64,000 bases of DNA. Origin: Actinomycetospora sp. NBRC 106378 (lineage in GTDB: Bacteria; Actinomycetota; Actinomycetes; Mycobacteriales; Pseudonocardiaceae). The first letter of the stretch is position 1. Each line of letters opens with the position of its first letter. The stretch spans positions 62,001-126,000 of the forward strand of contig NZ_BSTT01000015.1 of NCBI RefSeq assembly GCF_030269685.1, read 5' to 3'. The position numbers and the translations under genes were made by a program. Under the pieces are notes generated by a model. It saw only the letters and a program-made list of their open reading frames with translations, did no database searches and was not told where the DNA came from. Below are positions 7,679-15,694 of the stretch, piece after piece.

Positions 7679-9034
7679 TTGACCAGCGACCACCCCGCCG
7701 TCGAGAAGTTGGCGAAGGCCGGGGCCCATCCCGTCGAGGTCGCGGCCTTCCGGCGTCGGCTCGCGCAGCTCTCCGACCCCGACGCCGGCCTGGTCCCGGG
7801 TGACGTGCTCTCGCCGGTCGAGCCGTTGCCGCGCCTGGACGACCTGCCCGAGCCCGACGCGGAGACCACGCGCTCGGTGCTCGACCGGCTCGCCGTCGTG
7901 AAGCTCAACGGAGGCCTCGGTACGTCGATGGGGCTGGACGGGCCGAAGTCCACGCTGGAGATCAAGCCCGGGCAGAGCTTCCTGGACGTGATCGCGCGCC
8001 AGACGCTCGCGCTGCGCGCGTCCACCGGGGCGCGGCTCCCGCTGCTGCTGATGGACTCCCCCACCACGCGCCCGCCGTCGCTGGAGCGGCTGGCCGCGCA
8101 CGCGGGCCTGGCCGACCAGGGCCTGCCGCTGGACTTCCTGCAGGGGATCGAGCCGAAGCTCGACGCGGGCTCGTGGGAGCCGGTGGAGTGGCCGGCGAAC
8201 CCGGAGCTGGAGTGGTGCCCGCCGGGGCACGGCGACATCTACACGGCCCTCGCGGCCAGCGGGATCGCCGCGTCCCTGGTGGAGGCCGGGGTGCGGTGGT
8301 GCTTCGTCTCCAACGCCGACAACCTCGGTGCCCGCCCCGACCCGCGGATCGCGGCGTGGCTCGCCGAGCAGGAGGTGCCCTTCCTGCTCGAGGTGGTGCG
8401 GGGCACGGAGTCCGACCGCAAGGGCGGGCACCTCGCGATGCGCGACGGGAGGCTCGTGCTGCGCGAGTCCGCCCAGGTGCCCGACGGCGACCCCTCGTTC
8501 GGCGACCTCACGCGCTGGCACTACTTCAACACCAACAACATCTGGTTCGACCTGCAGGCGATCACCGCCCTGCAGGAGGCCGACCCGGCCGCCCCCGACC
8601 TCCCGCTGATCGTCAACCGCAAGACCGTCGACCCCACGGACAAGACCTCCACCAAGGTCATCCAGCTGGAGACGGCGATGGGCGCGGCGGTCTCCTCGAT
8701 CGCCGGCGCGGGGGCCCTGGAGGTGCCGCGGACGCGGTTCGCGCCGGTCAAGACGACCGACGACCTGCTCGTCGCCCGCTCCGACCTCTGGGAGCTGCGC
8801 GAGGACGGCACGATGGTGCCGCACTTCGAGAGCAAGCCGCCGGTGGTCTCGCTGGACAAGGCGCACTTCGGGATGCTGCGCGACTTCGAGGCGCGCTTCC
8901 CCGCCGGGGCGCCGTCGCTGATCGACGCCGAGCGCCTCGAGGTGCGCGGGGACGTCACCTTCACCGGCCCGACGACGGTGCGCGGCACGGTCGTCGTCGA
9001 GGGCCCGGCGGAGGTGTCCGGGACGCTGTCGTGA
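7679..9034 (+). CDS. UTP-glucose-1-phosphate uridylyltransferase (UDPGP/eukaryotic-type)
   Basis: 451 aa. It makes UDP-glucose from UTP and glucose-1-phosphate in the cytosol. The nucleotide-binding motif KLNGGLGTSMG, the uridine-loop GHGDIYTAL, NADNLGA and the lysine-bearing NRKTVDP are those of the UDPGP family (eukaryotic UGP, PF01704), not bacterial GalU. The C-terminus ends in a left-handed beta-helix-like stretch. Start is inferred as TTG 7679 with GGAG seven bases upstream; no ATG or GTG fits the conserved N-terminus. It occupies the place of galU beside glp but on the opposite strand, and its stop overlaps the next gene (GTGA). Confidence 0.85.
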   Translation: MTSDHPAVEKLAKAGAHPVEVAAFRRRLAQLSDPDAGLVPGDVLSPVEPLPRLDDLPEPDAETTRSVLDRLAVVKLNGGLGTSMGLDGPKSTLEIKPGQSFLDVIARQTLALRASTGARLPLLLMDSPTTRPPSLERLAAHAGLADQGLPLDFLQGIEPKLDAGSWEPVEWPANPELEWCPPGHGDIYTALAASGIAASLVEAGVRWCFVSNADNLGARPDPRIAAWLAEQEVPFLLEVVRGTESDRKGGHLAMRDGRLVLRESAQVPDGDPSFGDLTRWHYFNTNNIWFDLQAITALQEADPAAPDLPLIVNRKTVDPTDKTSTKVIQLETAMGAAVSSIAGAGALEVPRTRFAPVKTTDDLLVARSDLWELREDGTMVPHFESKPPVVSLDKAHFGMLRDFEARFPAGAPSLIDAERLEVRGDVTFTGPTTVRGTVVVEGPAEVSGTLS

Positions 9035-9657
9035 CCGCGAGCAAGACCGAGCTGCGGGCCCAGCTGCTGGCTCGCCGTCGGGAACGGTCGGAGGCCGCCC
9101 GGTGGCAGGACGCCGCCAACCTCGCGGCCTCGCTGCCCGGCGTCCTCGACTCGCTCGGCGCCGACCCCGCCCGGCCGCTGTGCCTGTACGTGCCGGTGCG
9201 CTCCGAGCCCGGGGCGGCGCCGAACGGGGCGCTGCCGCTGCTCGACGCGGCGGTCGCGATCGGGCGCCGGGTCCTGCTGCCCGTCGTGACGCGGGCGAGC
9301 GGAGCGACGGGGGAGAGCGAGACGGGTCCGCTGGACTGGGCGGGGTTCCGCGACCGCGGCGACCTGGTGCCCGGGCCGCACGGACTGCTCGAACCCTCCC
9401 GACGGCGGGAGGGGCCGGCCGCGATCGCGTCCGCCGGCGTCGTGGTGGTGCCGGCCCTCGCGGCCTCGCCCGACGGGGTGCGGCTCGGGCGGGGCGGCGG
9501 GCACTACGACCGGTCGTTGCCGCTGGTCTCGGGCTCGACGTCGATCGTGGCGGTGGTGGCCGACGACGAGCTCCTGCCGGAACTCCCCCACGAACCGCAC
9601 GACGTGCGCGTGCACGCCGTGTGGCGTCCGACGGCGGGGCTGATCGGAACAGCCTGA
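9031..9657 (+). CDS. 5-formyltetrahydrofolate cyclo-ligase
   Basis: 208 aa, 5-FTHF cyclo-ligase family: ATP-dependent conversion of 5-formyl-THF to 5,10-methenyl-THF. The N-terminal KTELRAQLLARRRE and the signature GRGGGHYDR near residue 156 (canonical GxGGGYYDR) are visible. GTG 9031 overlaps the stop of the UDP-glucose pyrophosphorylase gene. The folate enzyme next to an FmdB-family gene is the same neighbourhood as Rv0992c-Rv0991c in Mycobacterium tuberculosis. Confidence 0.85.
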   Translation: MTASKTELRAQLLARRRERSEAARWQDAANLAASLPGVLDSLGADPARPLCLYVPVRSEPGAAPNGALPLLDAAVAIGRRVLLPVVTRASGATGESETGPLDWAGFRDRGDLVPGPHGLLEPSRRREGPAAIASAGVVVVPALAASPDGVRLGRGGGHYDRSLPLVSGSTSIVAVVADDELLPELPHEPHDVRVHAVWRPTAGLIGTA

Positions 9658-9669
9658 GGTGTGGCGTTG

Positions 9670-9696
9670 TTGGCACTCCCGTCGGGTGAGTGCCAG
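9670..9696. promoter_or_regulatory. CIRCE element (HrcA operator)
   Basis: TTGGCACTC, nine-base spacer, GAGTGCCAG. This matches the CIRCE consensus TTAGCACTC-N9-GAGTGCTAA at 15 of 18 arm positions with the exact spacing. It is 40 bases upstream of the FmdB-family start, with a TACACT -10-like hexamer at 9698-9703 immediately after the right arm, so HrcA would block this promoter until heat shock. Confidence 0.85.
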
Positions 9697-9736
9697 ATAC
9701 ACTCCCCCGCGACCCTCCGGGATGACAGGAGTGCAC

Positions 9737-10144
9737 GTGCCCACCTACCCCTATGCCTGCACCGAGTGCGATCACCGCTTCGAGCAGGTCCAGGCGTTCA
9801 CCGACCCCTCGCTGACCGAGTGCCCCGTGTGCGGCGGACGGCTGCGCAAGGTGTTCTCGTCGGTCGGCATCGTGTTCAAGGGCAGCGGTTTCTACCGGAA
9901 CGACAGCCGGTCCGGCTCGACCTCGAGCACCTCGGGCTCGTCGGACTCCGGGTCGTCGTCCGCGTCGTCGGACTCCGGCAGCTCGTCGTCGTCGAACTCG
10001 TCGTCGTCCTCGTCGGACTCCGGATCGTCGTCCTCGAGCACGTCCTCGTCGTCCGGGACGTCGGGATCCTCGGGCGGTTCGTCCGGGTCCTCGTCGAGCG
10101 GGACCTCGTCCTCGTCCTCGTCCACGGCGACCAAGAGCGCCTGA
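9737..10144 (+). CDS. FmdB/Ruc-family zinc-ribbon protein with Ser-rich tail
   Basis: 135 aa. The N-terminal zinc ribbon has CTEC near residues 8-11 and CPVC near 30-33, then the family's GSGFYRND element (~54-61). The last ~75 residues are almost only Ser, Gly and Asp/Thr, a disordered low-complexity tail. The mycobacterial homologue Rv0991c (Ruc) is an oxidatively activated chaperone with four zinc-ligand cysteines and a disordered tail, under HrcA control. The CIRCE site here supports the same role. Start GTG 9737 follows AGGAG. This assignment rests on motif and context. Confidence 0.8.
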   Translation: MPTYPYACTECDHRFEQVQAFTDPSLTECPVCGGRLRKVFSSVGIVFKGSGFYRNDSRSGSTSSTSGSSDSGSSSASSDSGSSSSSNSSSSSSDSGSSSSSTSSSSGTSGSSGGSSGSSSSGTSSSSSSTATKSA

Positions 10145-10151
10145 CGAGAGA

Positions 10152-10188
10152 GGTCCGGGTCGACGACCCCGAGTCGTCGACCCGGACC
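10152..10188 (+). terminator. Hairpin after FmdB/Ruc gene
   Basis: Perfect 16-bp stem (GGTCCGGGTCGACGAC and its complement) with a 5-nt loop CCCGA, 8 bases past the stop codon. Confidence 0.7.
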
Positions 10189-10318
10189 CACACGCGGCTC
10201 GACCCGCTCCCCAGCGGTCGGCGGCCCCGTGCTCCGTACAACGAGAGACGCGCCCGCCCGACGCGCGTTGCCTCGGAACATGTTTCGGCGACAAGTCTCA
10301 CCCGGTCGACCGAACGGG

Positions 10319-11221
10319 TCAGAGCACCCGACGACCGCCCGTGGCCTTCGTGGTCCGGCCGGCGGAGGGCGTGCCCTCCTGGGCCGCCAGCACCGGCGAG
10401 CGCGCCAGCAGGAACACACCGACGGTGAGCAGCGCCGCCCCGGCCACGCCCCCGAGCACCCACCACCCACCGGCGACCTGCTCGCCGAGCAGCCCGGTGC
10501 CCCACAGGAACGCGAGGATGGGGTTGCCGAGGGTGAGGCCCGGCTGGCTCGCGAGGAGACGGCCCGCACGCAGGCCGCTCTGCAGGGTCCAGAACGCGAC
10601 CGGACCGACCGGGATGAGCAGGTAGCTCTGCCAGGTGGTGAAGACCTCGCCGAGGCCCCCCGCGGCGAGTGCGTCGGCCATCGCCTTGATGATCACGGCG
10701 ACGAAGCCCGACCCGATGCCGGCCGCGATCCCGAAGAACGCGGCCTTCCCCACGGCACGCGAGGTCTCCGCGATCCACACGCACACGCCCAGGGCGGCCA
10801 GCGTGACGATCGTGCCGAGCACCCACTTCAGGTCGCCGGCCGCGAGGGCGGCCCCTCCGTGGGGACGCAGCGACGCGAGCAGCACCACCAGCCCGACGCT
10901 CATCAGGCCCACGGCCGACCACTCGTAGGGCCGGAGCGCACCGCCGAGGATCCACCAGCCGACGAGCAGGGTGAACGGCAGTTCCATCACCAGCACGGGC
11001 TGGACGAGCGAGATCGACCCGAGCTGCAGCGCCAGCACCTGGCAGATCACGGCCCCGCCGAAGATGACGATGCCGAACAGCCAGGGCGGCCGGCGCACCA
11101 TGTCCCGGAACGAGCCGGCCGACAGGCCCCGCTGCCGCGCGCTGTCCTGCGCCGCCTTGCGTTGCAGGGTGAGCGCCAGCGCGTTCCCGAGACAGGCCAG
11201 GAGGACGAGCACCACGGCCAT
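10319..11221 (-). CDS. DMT-superfamily (EamA/NIPA-like) transporter
   Basis: 300 aa integral membrane protein with about ten hydrophobic helices in two repeats, ending in a short charged tail. Sequence features such as TLQRKAAQ, LGSISLVQPVLV and LWGTGLLGEQ are those of actinobacterial drug/metabolite-type permeases; the substrate cannot be read from sequence. ATG 11221 starts directly at the first helix; the open frame further upstream has no membrane or coding character. It is convergent with the Ruc gene and divergent from the SAF-domain gene. Confidence 0.75.
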   Translation of the reverse strand: MAVVLVLLACLGNALALTLQRKAAQDSARQRGLSAGSFRDMVRRPPWLFGIVIFGGAVICQVLALQLGSISLVQPVLVMELPFTLLVGWWILGGALRPYEWSAVGLMSVGLVVLLASLRPHGGAALAAGDLKWVLGTIVTLAALGVCVWIAETSRAVGKAAFFGIAAGIGSGFVAVIIKAMADALAAGGLGEVFTTWQSYLLIPVGPVAFWTLQSGLRAGRLLASQPGLTLGNPILAFLWGTGLLGEQVAGGWWVLGGVAGAALLTVGVFLLARSPVLAAQEGTPSAGRTTKATGGRRVL

Positions 11222-11343
11222 TCGGGTGCAGCCCCTCACGTGTCCGGCGGATCGGATGGAGCCCGGCCATCCACAACCGGCGCCCTCCGAACCCATTGTC
11301 CACAAGCCGTGGACGCCACGCCCGGTGGGTGCGTTCTGACCCC

Positions 11344-11356
11344 TACCGTCGGATTC
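11344..11356 (+). promoter_or_regulatory. Leaderless promoter of SAF-domain gene
   Basis: -10 hexamer TACCGT followed by seven bases and the GTG start at 11357, so the transcript would begin at the start codon. Confidence 0.6.
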
Positions 11357-12145
11357 GTGAAGCTTTCCGGACGGCGGGTCGGGGCCCGCGGGCGCGGGCC
11401 CGTCGGGTGGCGCCGGGCCCTGCTGCTGCGGCGACTGGCCGCGGGCGGGCTCGTGGCGCTGGCCGGGGTGGTGGGCGGGCTGGGCGCCGCGTCCCCGGAG
11501 GTGACCGGCTCCCCGGTCGTGGTGGCGGTCCGCGACCTCGCGCCCGGCATCCCGCTGGCCCCGGGCGACGTGGCCGTGGTGGACCGGCCGCCCGACACCG
11601 TGCCGGACGGGGCGGTGACCGCGCCGGACGCGGTCGTCGGCGGGCACCTGGTCGGCGGGGTCCGGGCCGGGGAGGTGCTCACCGACGTGCGGCTGGTCGG
11701 GCCCGACGCGGCCCGGGCCTCGGCGGGGGCGCCCGACGCGGCGGGCGTGCCGCTGCGTCTGGCCGACCCGGCGCTGGCCGGGCTCGTGCGGCCGGGCACC
11801 CAGGTCGACGTGGTGGGCGGGGCACGGGGCGGCGGGGAGGGCGGGGCGATCCTGGCGTCCGGCGCGCGGGTCCTCGCGGTCCTGCCCGCCGAGGACCGCA
11901 CGAGCAGCCCCGTCGTGCTGGTCGCGCTGCCGGGTCCGGTCGCCGCCCGCGTCGCGGCCGCGACCACGGGGCAGGAGGTCACCCTGACCCTGCGGGTCCG
12001 GCCGGGGCCGCCTGCGAGGGCTACACCACGCAGCTTCCCGGGCCCCCGGAGCTGCCTGACGTCACCCTCGCGGAGGAGGCGGAGCAGGAGGCCGCGTCCG
12101 ACTCACCGCTCCCGGTCGTGGTGCGGCGGCCGCTCGGCCTCGTAG
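11357..12145 (+). CDS. SAF-domain (CpaB/RcpC-like) membrane-anchored protein
   Basis: The first ~50 residues give an Arg-rich cytoplasmic start and one transmembrane helix (AAGGLVALAGVVGGLGAAS). An SAF domain follows (VVVAVRDLAPGIPLAPGDV...), then a beta-rich RcpC-like region to about residue 215. The last ~45 residues are Arg/Ser-rich and unlike the family; the usual proteins end near TLTLR at about residue 214. The ORF then runs antisense into the small gene ending at 12103, so the true end may be earlier or a frameshift may be present. In related genomes a protein of this kind sits between fmdB and mog. Confidence 0.7.
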   Translation: MKLSGRRVGARGRGPVGWRRALLLRRLAAGGLVALAGVVGGLGAASPEVTGSPVVVAVRDLAPGIPLAPGDVAVVDRPPDTVPDGAVTAPDAVVGGHLVGGVRAGEVLTDVRLVGPDAARASAGAPDAAGVPLRLADPALAGLVRPGTQVDVVGGARGGGEGGAILASGARVLAVLPAEDRTSSPVVLVALPGPVAARVAAATTGQEVTLTLRVRPGPPARATPRSFPGPRSCLTSPSRRRRSRRPRPTHRSRSWCGGRSAS

Positions 12146-12276
12146 AAGCTGCGTGGGTCCTCGTCGCGCACCCGGTCGGCGTCGTCCCGCTCGTCCGCGC
12201 TCGCCGGGGAGTCGGCGCCGAACAGCGCCTCGCGGGCCCGGCGTCGGGCCCGCTCGGCGCGATCGGGGTCCGTCAG
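12103..12276 (-). CDS. Small conserved-type protein downstream of mog/moaB
   Basis: 57 aa, strongly hydrophilic, with Arg-rich helix TDPDRAERARRRAREALFG and C-terminal FYEAERPPHH. I recall small actinobacterial proteins ending in ENxPPHH next to mog. The start appears to be CTG 12276, whose last two bases overlap the TGA of mog, with GGAGG just upstream; no ATG, GTG or TTG exists in this frame. That implies translation by coupling from mog. Codon third positions are GC-rich. Function unknown. Confidence 0.6.
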   Translation of the reverse strand: MTDPDRAERARRRAREALFGADSPASADERDDADRVRDEDPRSFYEAERPPHHDRER

Positions 12277-12809
12277 TTCTCCTCCAGCCCGGAGAGCTCG
12301 GCGATCACGTGCGCGATGAGCGGCGTCAGCGTCGCCATGCCGTCGCGGACGGCGGCGCGCGAGGAGGCCAGGTTCACCACGAGCGTCGAACCGGAGACGC
12401 CCACCAGCCCGCGCGAGAGGCCGGCGTCGACGGCGCCCGCGGCGAGCCCGGACGCCCGGATGGCCTCGGCGATGCCGGGGATCGGACGGTCGAGGACGCC
12501 GGCGGTCGCGTCGGCCGTCACCGCCCGCGGGGAGACGCCCGTGCCGCCGACGGTGATGACCACGTCGACCCCGCCGATCACCGCGGTGTTCAGCGCGTTG
12601 CGGATCGCGACCGACTCGCCCGGCACCACGATCGTGCCGTCGACGACCAGCCCGGCCTCGCCCAGCAGCTCGGTGACCAGCGGGCCGGTGGTGTCGGTCA
12701 GCTCCCCGGTGGAGATGCGGTCGTCGACGATGACGACGAGTGCCCGACCGAGCAGGTCGTCGCTGCCGCCCAGGTTCTCGATCGACGTCGTGCCCCGCGG
12801 GAGTTCCAT
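12273..12809 (-). CDS. Molybdopterin adenylyltransferase-type protein (Mog/MoaB)
   Basis: 178 aa. MoaB/Mog fold that activates molybdopterin by adenylation for molybdenum cofactor synthesis. Seen: ALVVIVDDRISTGELTDTTGP at the N-terminus, the GGTGVSPR substrate loop near residue 100, and SxLVVNLASS near the end. ATG 12809 is preceded by TAGGGT and exactly seven bases, a leaderless start, which rules against the longer upstream frame. Its 3' end overlaps a 57-aa ORF. Confidence 0.85.
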   Translation of the reverse strand: MELPRGTTSIENLGGSDDLLGRALVVIVDDRISTGELTDTTGPLVTELLGEAGLVVDGTIVVPGESVAIRNALNTAVIGGVDVVITVGGTGVSPRAVTADATAGVLDRPIPGIAEAIRASGLAAGAVDAGLSRGLVGVSGSTLVVNLASSRAAVRDGMATLTPLIAHVIAELSGLEEN

Positions 12810-12822
12810 ACCCCAGACCCTA
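12810..12822 (-). promoter_or_regulatory. Leaderless promoter of mog/moaB
   Basis: TAGGGT on the minus strand, seven bases, then the ATG at 12809. Confidence 0.6.
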
Positions 12823-12842
12823 GTCGGCCCGCACCGAACGCC

Positions 12843-12855
12843 TACCGTGACCGCC
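12843..12855 (+). promoter_or_regulatory. Leaderless promoter of the epimerase gene
   Basis: TACCGT, seven bases, then GTG at 12856. This spacing favours that GTG over the in-frame GTG at 12847. Confidence 0.6.
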
Positions 12856-13926
12856 GTGCGCGTCCTCCTGACCGGCGGTGCCGGTTTCATCGGCTCCGCG
12901 ATCGCCGACCAGCTCGCCGAGCGTGGCCACACGCCCGTCCTCCTCGACGCCCTGCTGCCGCAGGCCCACGCCGACGGCAAGGCTCCGGAGTGGCTCGACC
13001 GCTACGAGCTGGTCCACGGCGACGTCCGCGACGCCGACCTGCTCGACCGGCTCCTCCCCGACGTGGACGCGGTCTGCCACCAGGCCGCGATGGTCGGGCA
13101 CGGCGTCGACCCCAACGACGCCCCGGCGTTCGCCGAGAACAACGACGTCGCCACGGCCGTGCTGCTCGCCGCGATGTACCGCTCCGGGCACCGCAAACTC
13201 GTGATGGCGAGCTCGATGGTGGTCTACGGCGAGGGCCGCTACTCCTGCCCGGAGCACGGCGTCCAGCCGCCGCCCGCGCGCACGCAGGCCGACGTCGACG
13301 CCGGGCGCTACGACCTCCCGTGCCCGGTCTGCGGCCGCGACCTGCAGGGCGAGCTCATCCCGGAGGACGCCGCCCTCGAGCCGCGCTCCACCTACGCCGC
13401 CACGAAGCTCGCCCAGGAGCACCTCGCCGTCGCCTGGGCCCGCGCGACCGGCGGCCGCGTCTACGCCATGCGCTACCACAACGTGTACGGCCCGCGGATG
13501 CCGCAGAACACCCCCTACGCCGGCGTCGCGTCGATCTTCCGCTCCTCGCTCGAGCGCGGCGAGGCGCCCCGCGTCATGGAGGACGGCCGCCAGCGCCGTG
13601 ACTTCGTGCACGTCAGCGACGTGGCCGGCATCAATGTCGCCGCCCTCGAGGCCGCCGAGGACACCACCCCGGCCGGCACCTGCGTCCCGCTCAACGTCTG
13701 CTCCGGCGAGGTCCGCACCATCGCCGACCTCGCGGGTCAGCTCGCCGAGGCGATGGACGGCCCCGCCCCGCAGATCGTCGGCGGTGCCCGTCCCGGCGAC
13801 GTGCGGCACGTCACCGCCGACCCCGCCCGCGCGGCCGAGCTGCTCGGGTTCCGCGCCCGGGTCGGGTTCGCCGAGGGCATCACCCGGTTCGCGACCGACC
13901 CGCTGCGCGCCGCGATCCGTTCCTGA
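12856..13926 (+). CDS. NAD-dependent sugar epimerase (dTDP-L-rhamnose 4-epimerase-like)
   Basis: 356 aa extended SDR. Rossmann motif GGAGFIGS at residues 7-14 and catalytic Tyr/Lys in STYAATKLAQE. Between them lies a cysteine-bearing insertion (SCPEHG ... CPVCG, four Cys in ~45 residues), as in epimerases annotated as dTDP-L-rhamnose 4-epimerase; it could bind zinc. Start GTG 12856 is supported by a leaderless promoter. Glycosyltransferases follow within 2 kb, so a role in sugar-nucleotide supply for a surface glycan is likely. Substrate not proven. Confidence 0.75.
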   Translation: MRVLLTGGAGFIGSAIADQLAERGHTPVLLDALLPQAHADGKAPEWLDRYELVHGDVRDADLLDRLLPDVDAVCHQAAMVGHGVDPNDAPAFAENNDVATAVLLAAMYRSGHRKLVMASSMVVYGEGRYSCPEHGVQPPPARTQADVDAGRYDLPCPVCGRDLQGELIPEDAALEPRSTYAATKLAQEHLAVAWARATGGRVYAMRYHNVYGPRMPQNTPYAGVASIFRSSLERGEAPRVMEDGRQRRDFVHVSDVAGINVAALEAAEDTTPAGTCVPLNVCSGEVRTIADLAGQLAEAMDGPAPQIVGGARPGDVRHVTADPARAAELLGFRARVGFAEGITRFATDPLRAAIRS

Positions 13927-14082
13927 CGACGGGTCGGGCGCGGCTCGCCGGGGTCTCCCGCTCCGGACGAACGGGTCGTCGGTTCGGGTCCGGGAGGCTC
14001 CGAGCAGACACGCGCGGCCGCCGCGACCGTGGCGCCCCGCGCACGCCCGTCGTCAGCAGTGGGCCACGGCTGACGCGCGGGT

Positions 14083-15534
14083 CTACCAGGTCGTGAACAG
14101 CAGGCTGTTGACCAGCAGTGCGAGCACCGCCTGGGCCGCGAGCCACCAGCGCACCGACCTCGCCGGCAGCAGGGCGCACGCCAGCACCATCCACGTGCCG
14201 AACGGCAGCCAGATCCGCTCGACCTCGGACTTGGAGAGCCCGGAGAGGTCGGCCGCCAGCACCGCGAGCACGGCCGCGCCGACGAGCGCGAGCAGCGCGA
14301 CGGGGACCTGTTTCGGCCACCACGCGAGCCGGCGCAGGCCCACCACGACCGCGGGGCCGATCGCCAGCGCCAGGGCGGCGAAGTTGGCCCACACCCAGTA
14401 GCGGTAGGGACGCAGGAGGCCGAACTCGCCGGGCTGGTAGTAGCGGATCTTGACCTGCGTGTAGCCGTCGAACCAGAAGAAGCCGCCGAGGTGGAACAGG
14501 CCGACGACCGCCAGCACGCCGACGGTCGCGACGACGAGCGGCCACCACCGCCGCACCAGGACCGCGATCACGATCGGCGCGAGGCCGAAGGCGGCGAGCC
14601 CGTAGGACAGGAACAGGCTCGCGCCGAAGAGGAGCCCGCCGACCAGGCACAGCACCGAACCGAGCACGGTGCGCCGCACGGCGCCGAGGGCGAAGAACGC
14701 CACCGCCCAGGCGAACACCGCCGCGAACATCCCGTCGGCCGAGACGCCGACCCACACCGCGCCGGGGAACAGCACGCCGAAGGGGATGTACCGGCGGGCG
14801 AGGGCCCGGCCGGCCTCGACCGCGTCGGCCGACAGGGGCAGCTCCACCGAGCCCGGCCGCAGCGGGCCCCAGCGCACCCCGCCGAGCGCACCGATCGTGA
14901 TCGCGACCGCCACCGCGGCCGAGGCGCCGACGAACAGCGTGACCAGCGAGGCCGCCTCGCCACCCGGCTCCCAGAACTCGGCGATCCAGACGTAGACCAG
15001 CGTGGCGAGCGGCGGGTGTCCCGAGGAGTGCGTGACGAGCGTGTCGGGGGTCATCCCGACGATGCGGTCGGCGAACGTCGTCAGGAACGGCCGCAGGCCC
15101 GGGTAGCGCCCGACCTCGACGAGGTACTCGGTGGGCGTGGTCAGCCGGTCGACGATCCCGAGCTGGTAGCCGTCGATCAGCGCCAGGCCGAAGGTCCACG
15201 CGGCCGCGGTGAGGTAGGTGACCAGCAGCAGCGGGCCCCAGCGCAGGCGCGCGGCGACCGTCGGGCCGGCGACGACGACGAGGAGGGCGATCACGACCGC
15301 CGCGACCCCGCCGCGCCGGAAGTGCGGCATCCACTCGGCGAGGACCGGCGGCCAGCCGACGAGGATCTTGACGCCGCGGTCGATCTCGGCCCAGCCGTAG
15401 AGGGCGGCCACCGCCACGAGGGCGCACCCGAGGGCCGCCGCGATCAGGTCGCCCCGCAGCCGCGGACCGCGCCGCCCGCGGGTGTCGGGGGCCTCGTCGT
15501 CCTGGGGGCGCGTGGGCCCGAGCACCGTGCTCAT
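14083..15534 (-). CDS. Polytopic membrane glycosyltransferase-like protein (GT-C type)
   Basis: 483 aa with about ten to twelve transmembrane helices. The loop containing HSSGHPPLATL resembles the GHPP motif of GT-C polyprenol-phosphate-sugar transferases, which act on the outer face of the membrane. A variable ~40-residue cytoplasmic start precedes the first helix. ATG 15534 was chosen because the upstream extension is not membrane-like. It lies divergent from a GT2 gene that could make the lipid-linked donor. The acceptor is unknown. Confidence 0.65.
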   Translation of the reverse strand: MSTVLGPTRPQDDEAPDTRGRRGPRLRGDLIAAALGCALVAVAALYGWAEIDRGVKILVGWPPVLAEWMPHFRRGGVAAVVIALLVVVAGPTVAARLRWGPLLLVTYLTAAAWTFGLALIDGYQLGIVDRLTTPTEYLVEVGRYPGLRPFLTTFADRIVGMTPDTLVTHSSGHPPLATLVYVWIAEFWEPGGEAASLVTLFVGASAAVAVAITIGALGGVRWGPLRPGSVELPLSADAVEAGRALARRYIPFGVLFPGAVWVGVSADGMFAAVFAWAVAFFALGAVRRTVLGSVLCLVGGLLFGASLFLSYGLAAFGLAPIVIAVLVRRWWPLVVATVGVLAVVGLFHLGGFFWFDGYTQVKIRYYQPGEFGLLRPYRYWVWANFAALALAIGPAVVVGLRRLAWWPKQVPVALLALVGAAVLAVLAADLSGLSKSEVERIWLPFGTWMVLACALLPARSVRWWLAAQAVLALLVNSLLFTTW

Positions 15535-15681
15535 CGCCACGGAGCGTACGAACCCGGCGTCAGGGTGCGGTGAGCAGGGCCCGAGCGGCGGGGCAGGGTG
15601 CTCCGATCGGGCGTGGCTCACGTCCGCTTCACGGTGGACACGAGAAACCAACCCGGTTGTACACGGCGGGAAGCGACCTCA

Positions 15682-15694
15682 TAGCGTGACCGGC
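15682..15694 (+). promoter_or_regulatory. Leaderless promoter of GT2 gene
   Basis: TAGCGT, seven bases, GTG at 15695; same geometry as the epimerase and SAF genes. Confidence 0.55.

Noticed and set aside
12847-12855. Upstream GTG as epimerase start
   Set aside because: The -10 hexamer overlaps it; the 7-nt leaderless spacing and the usual Met-Arg-Val start point to 12856.
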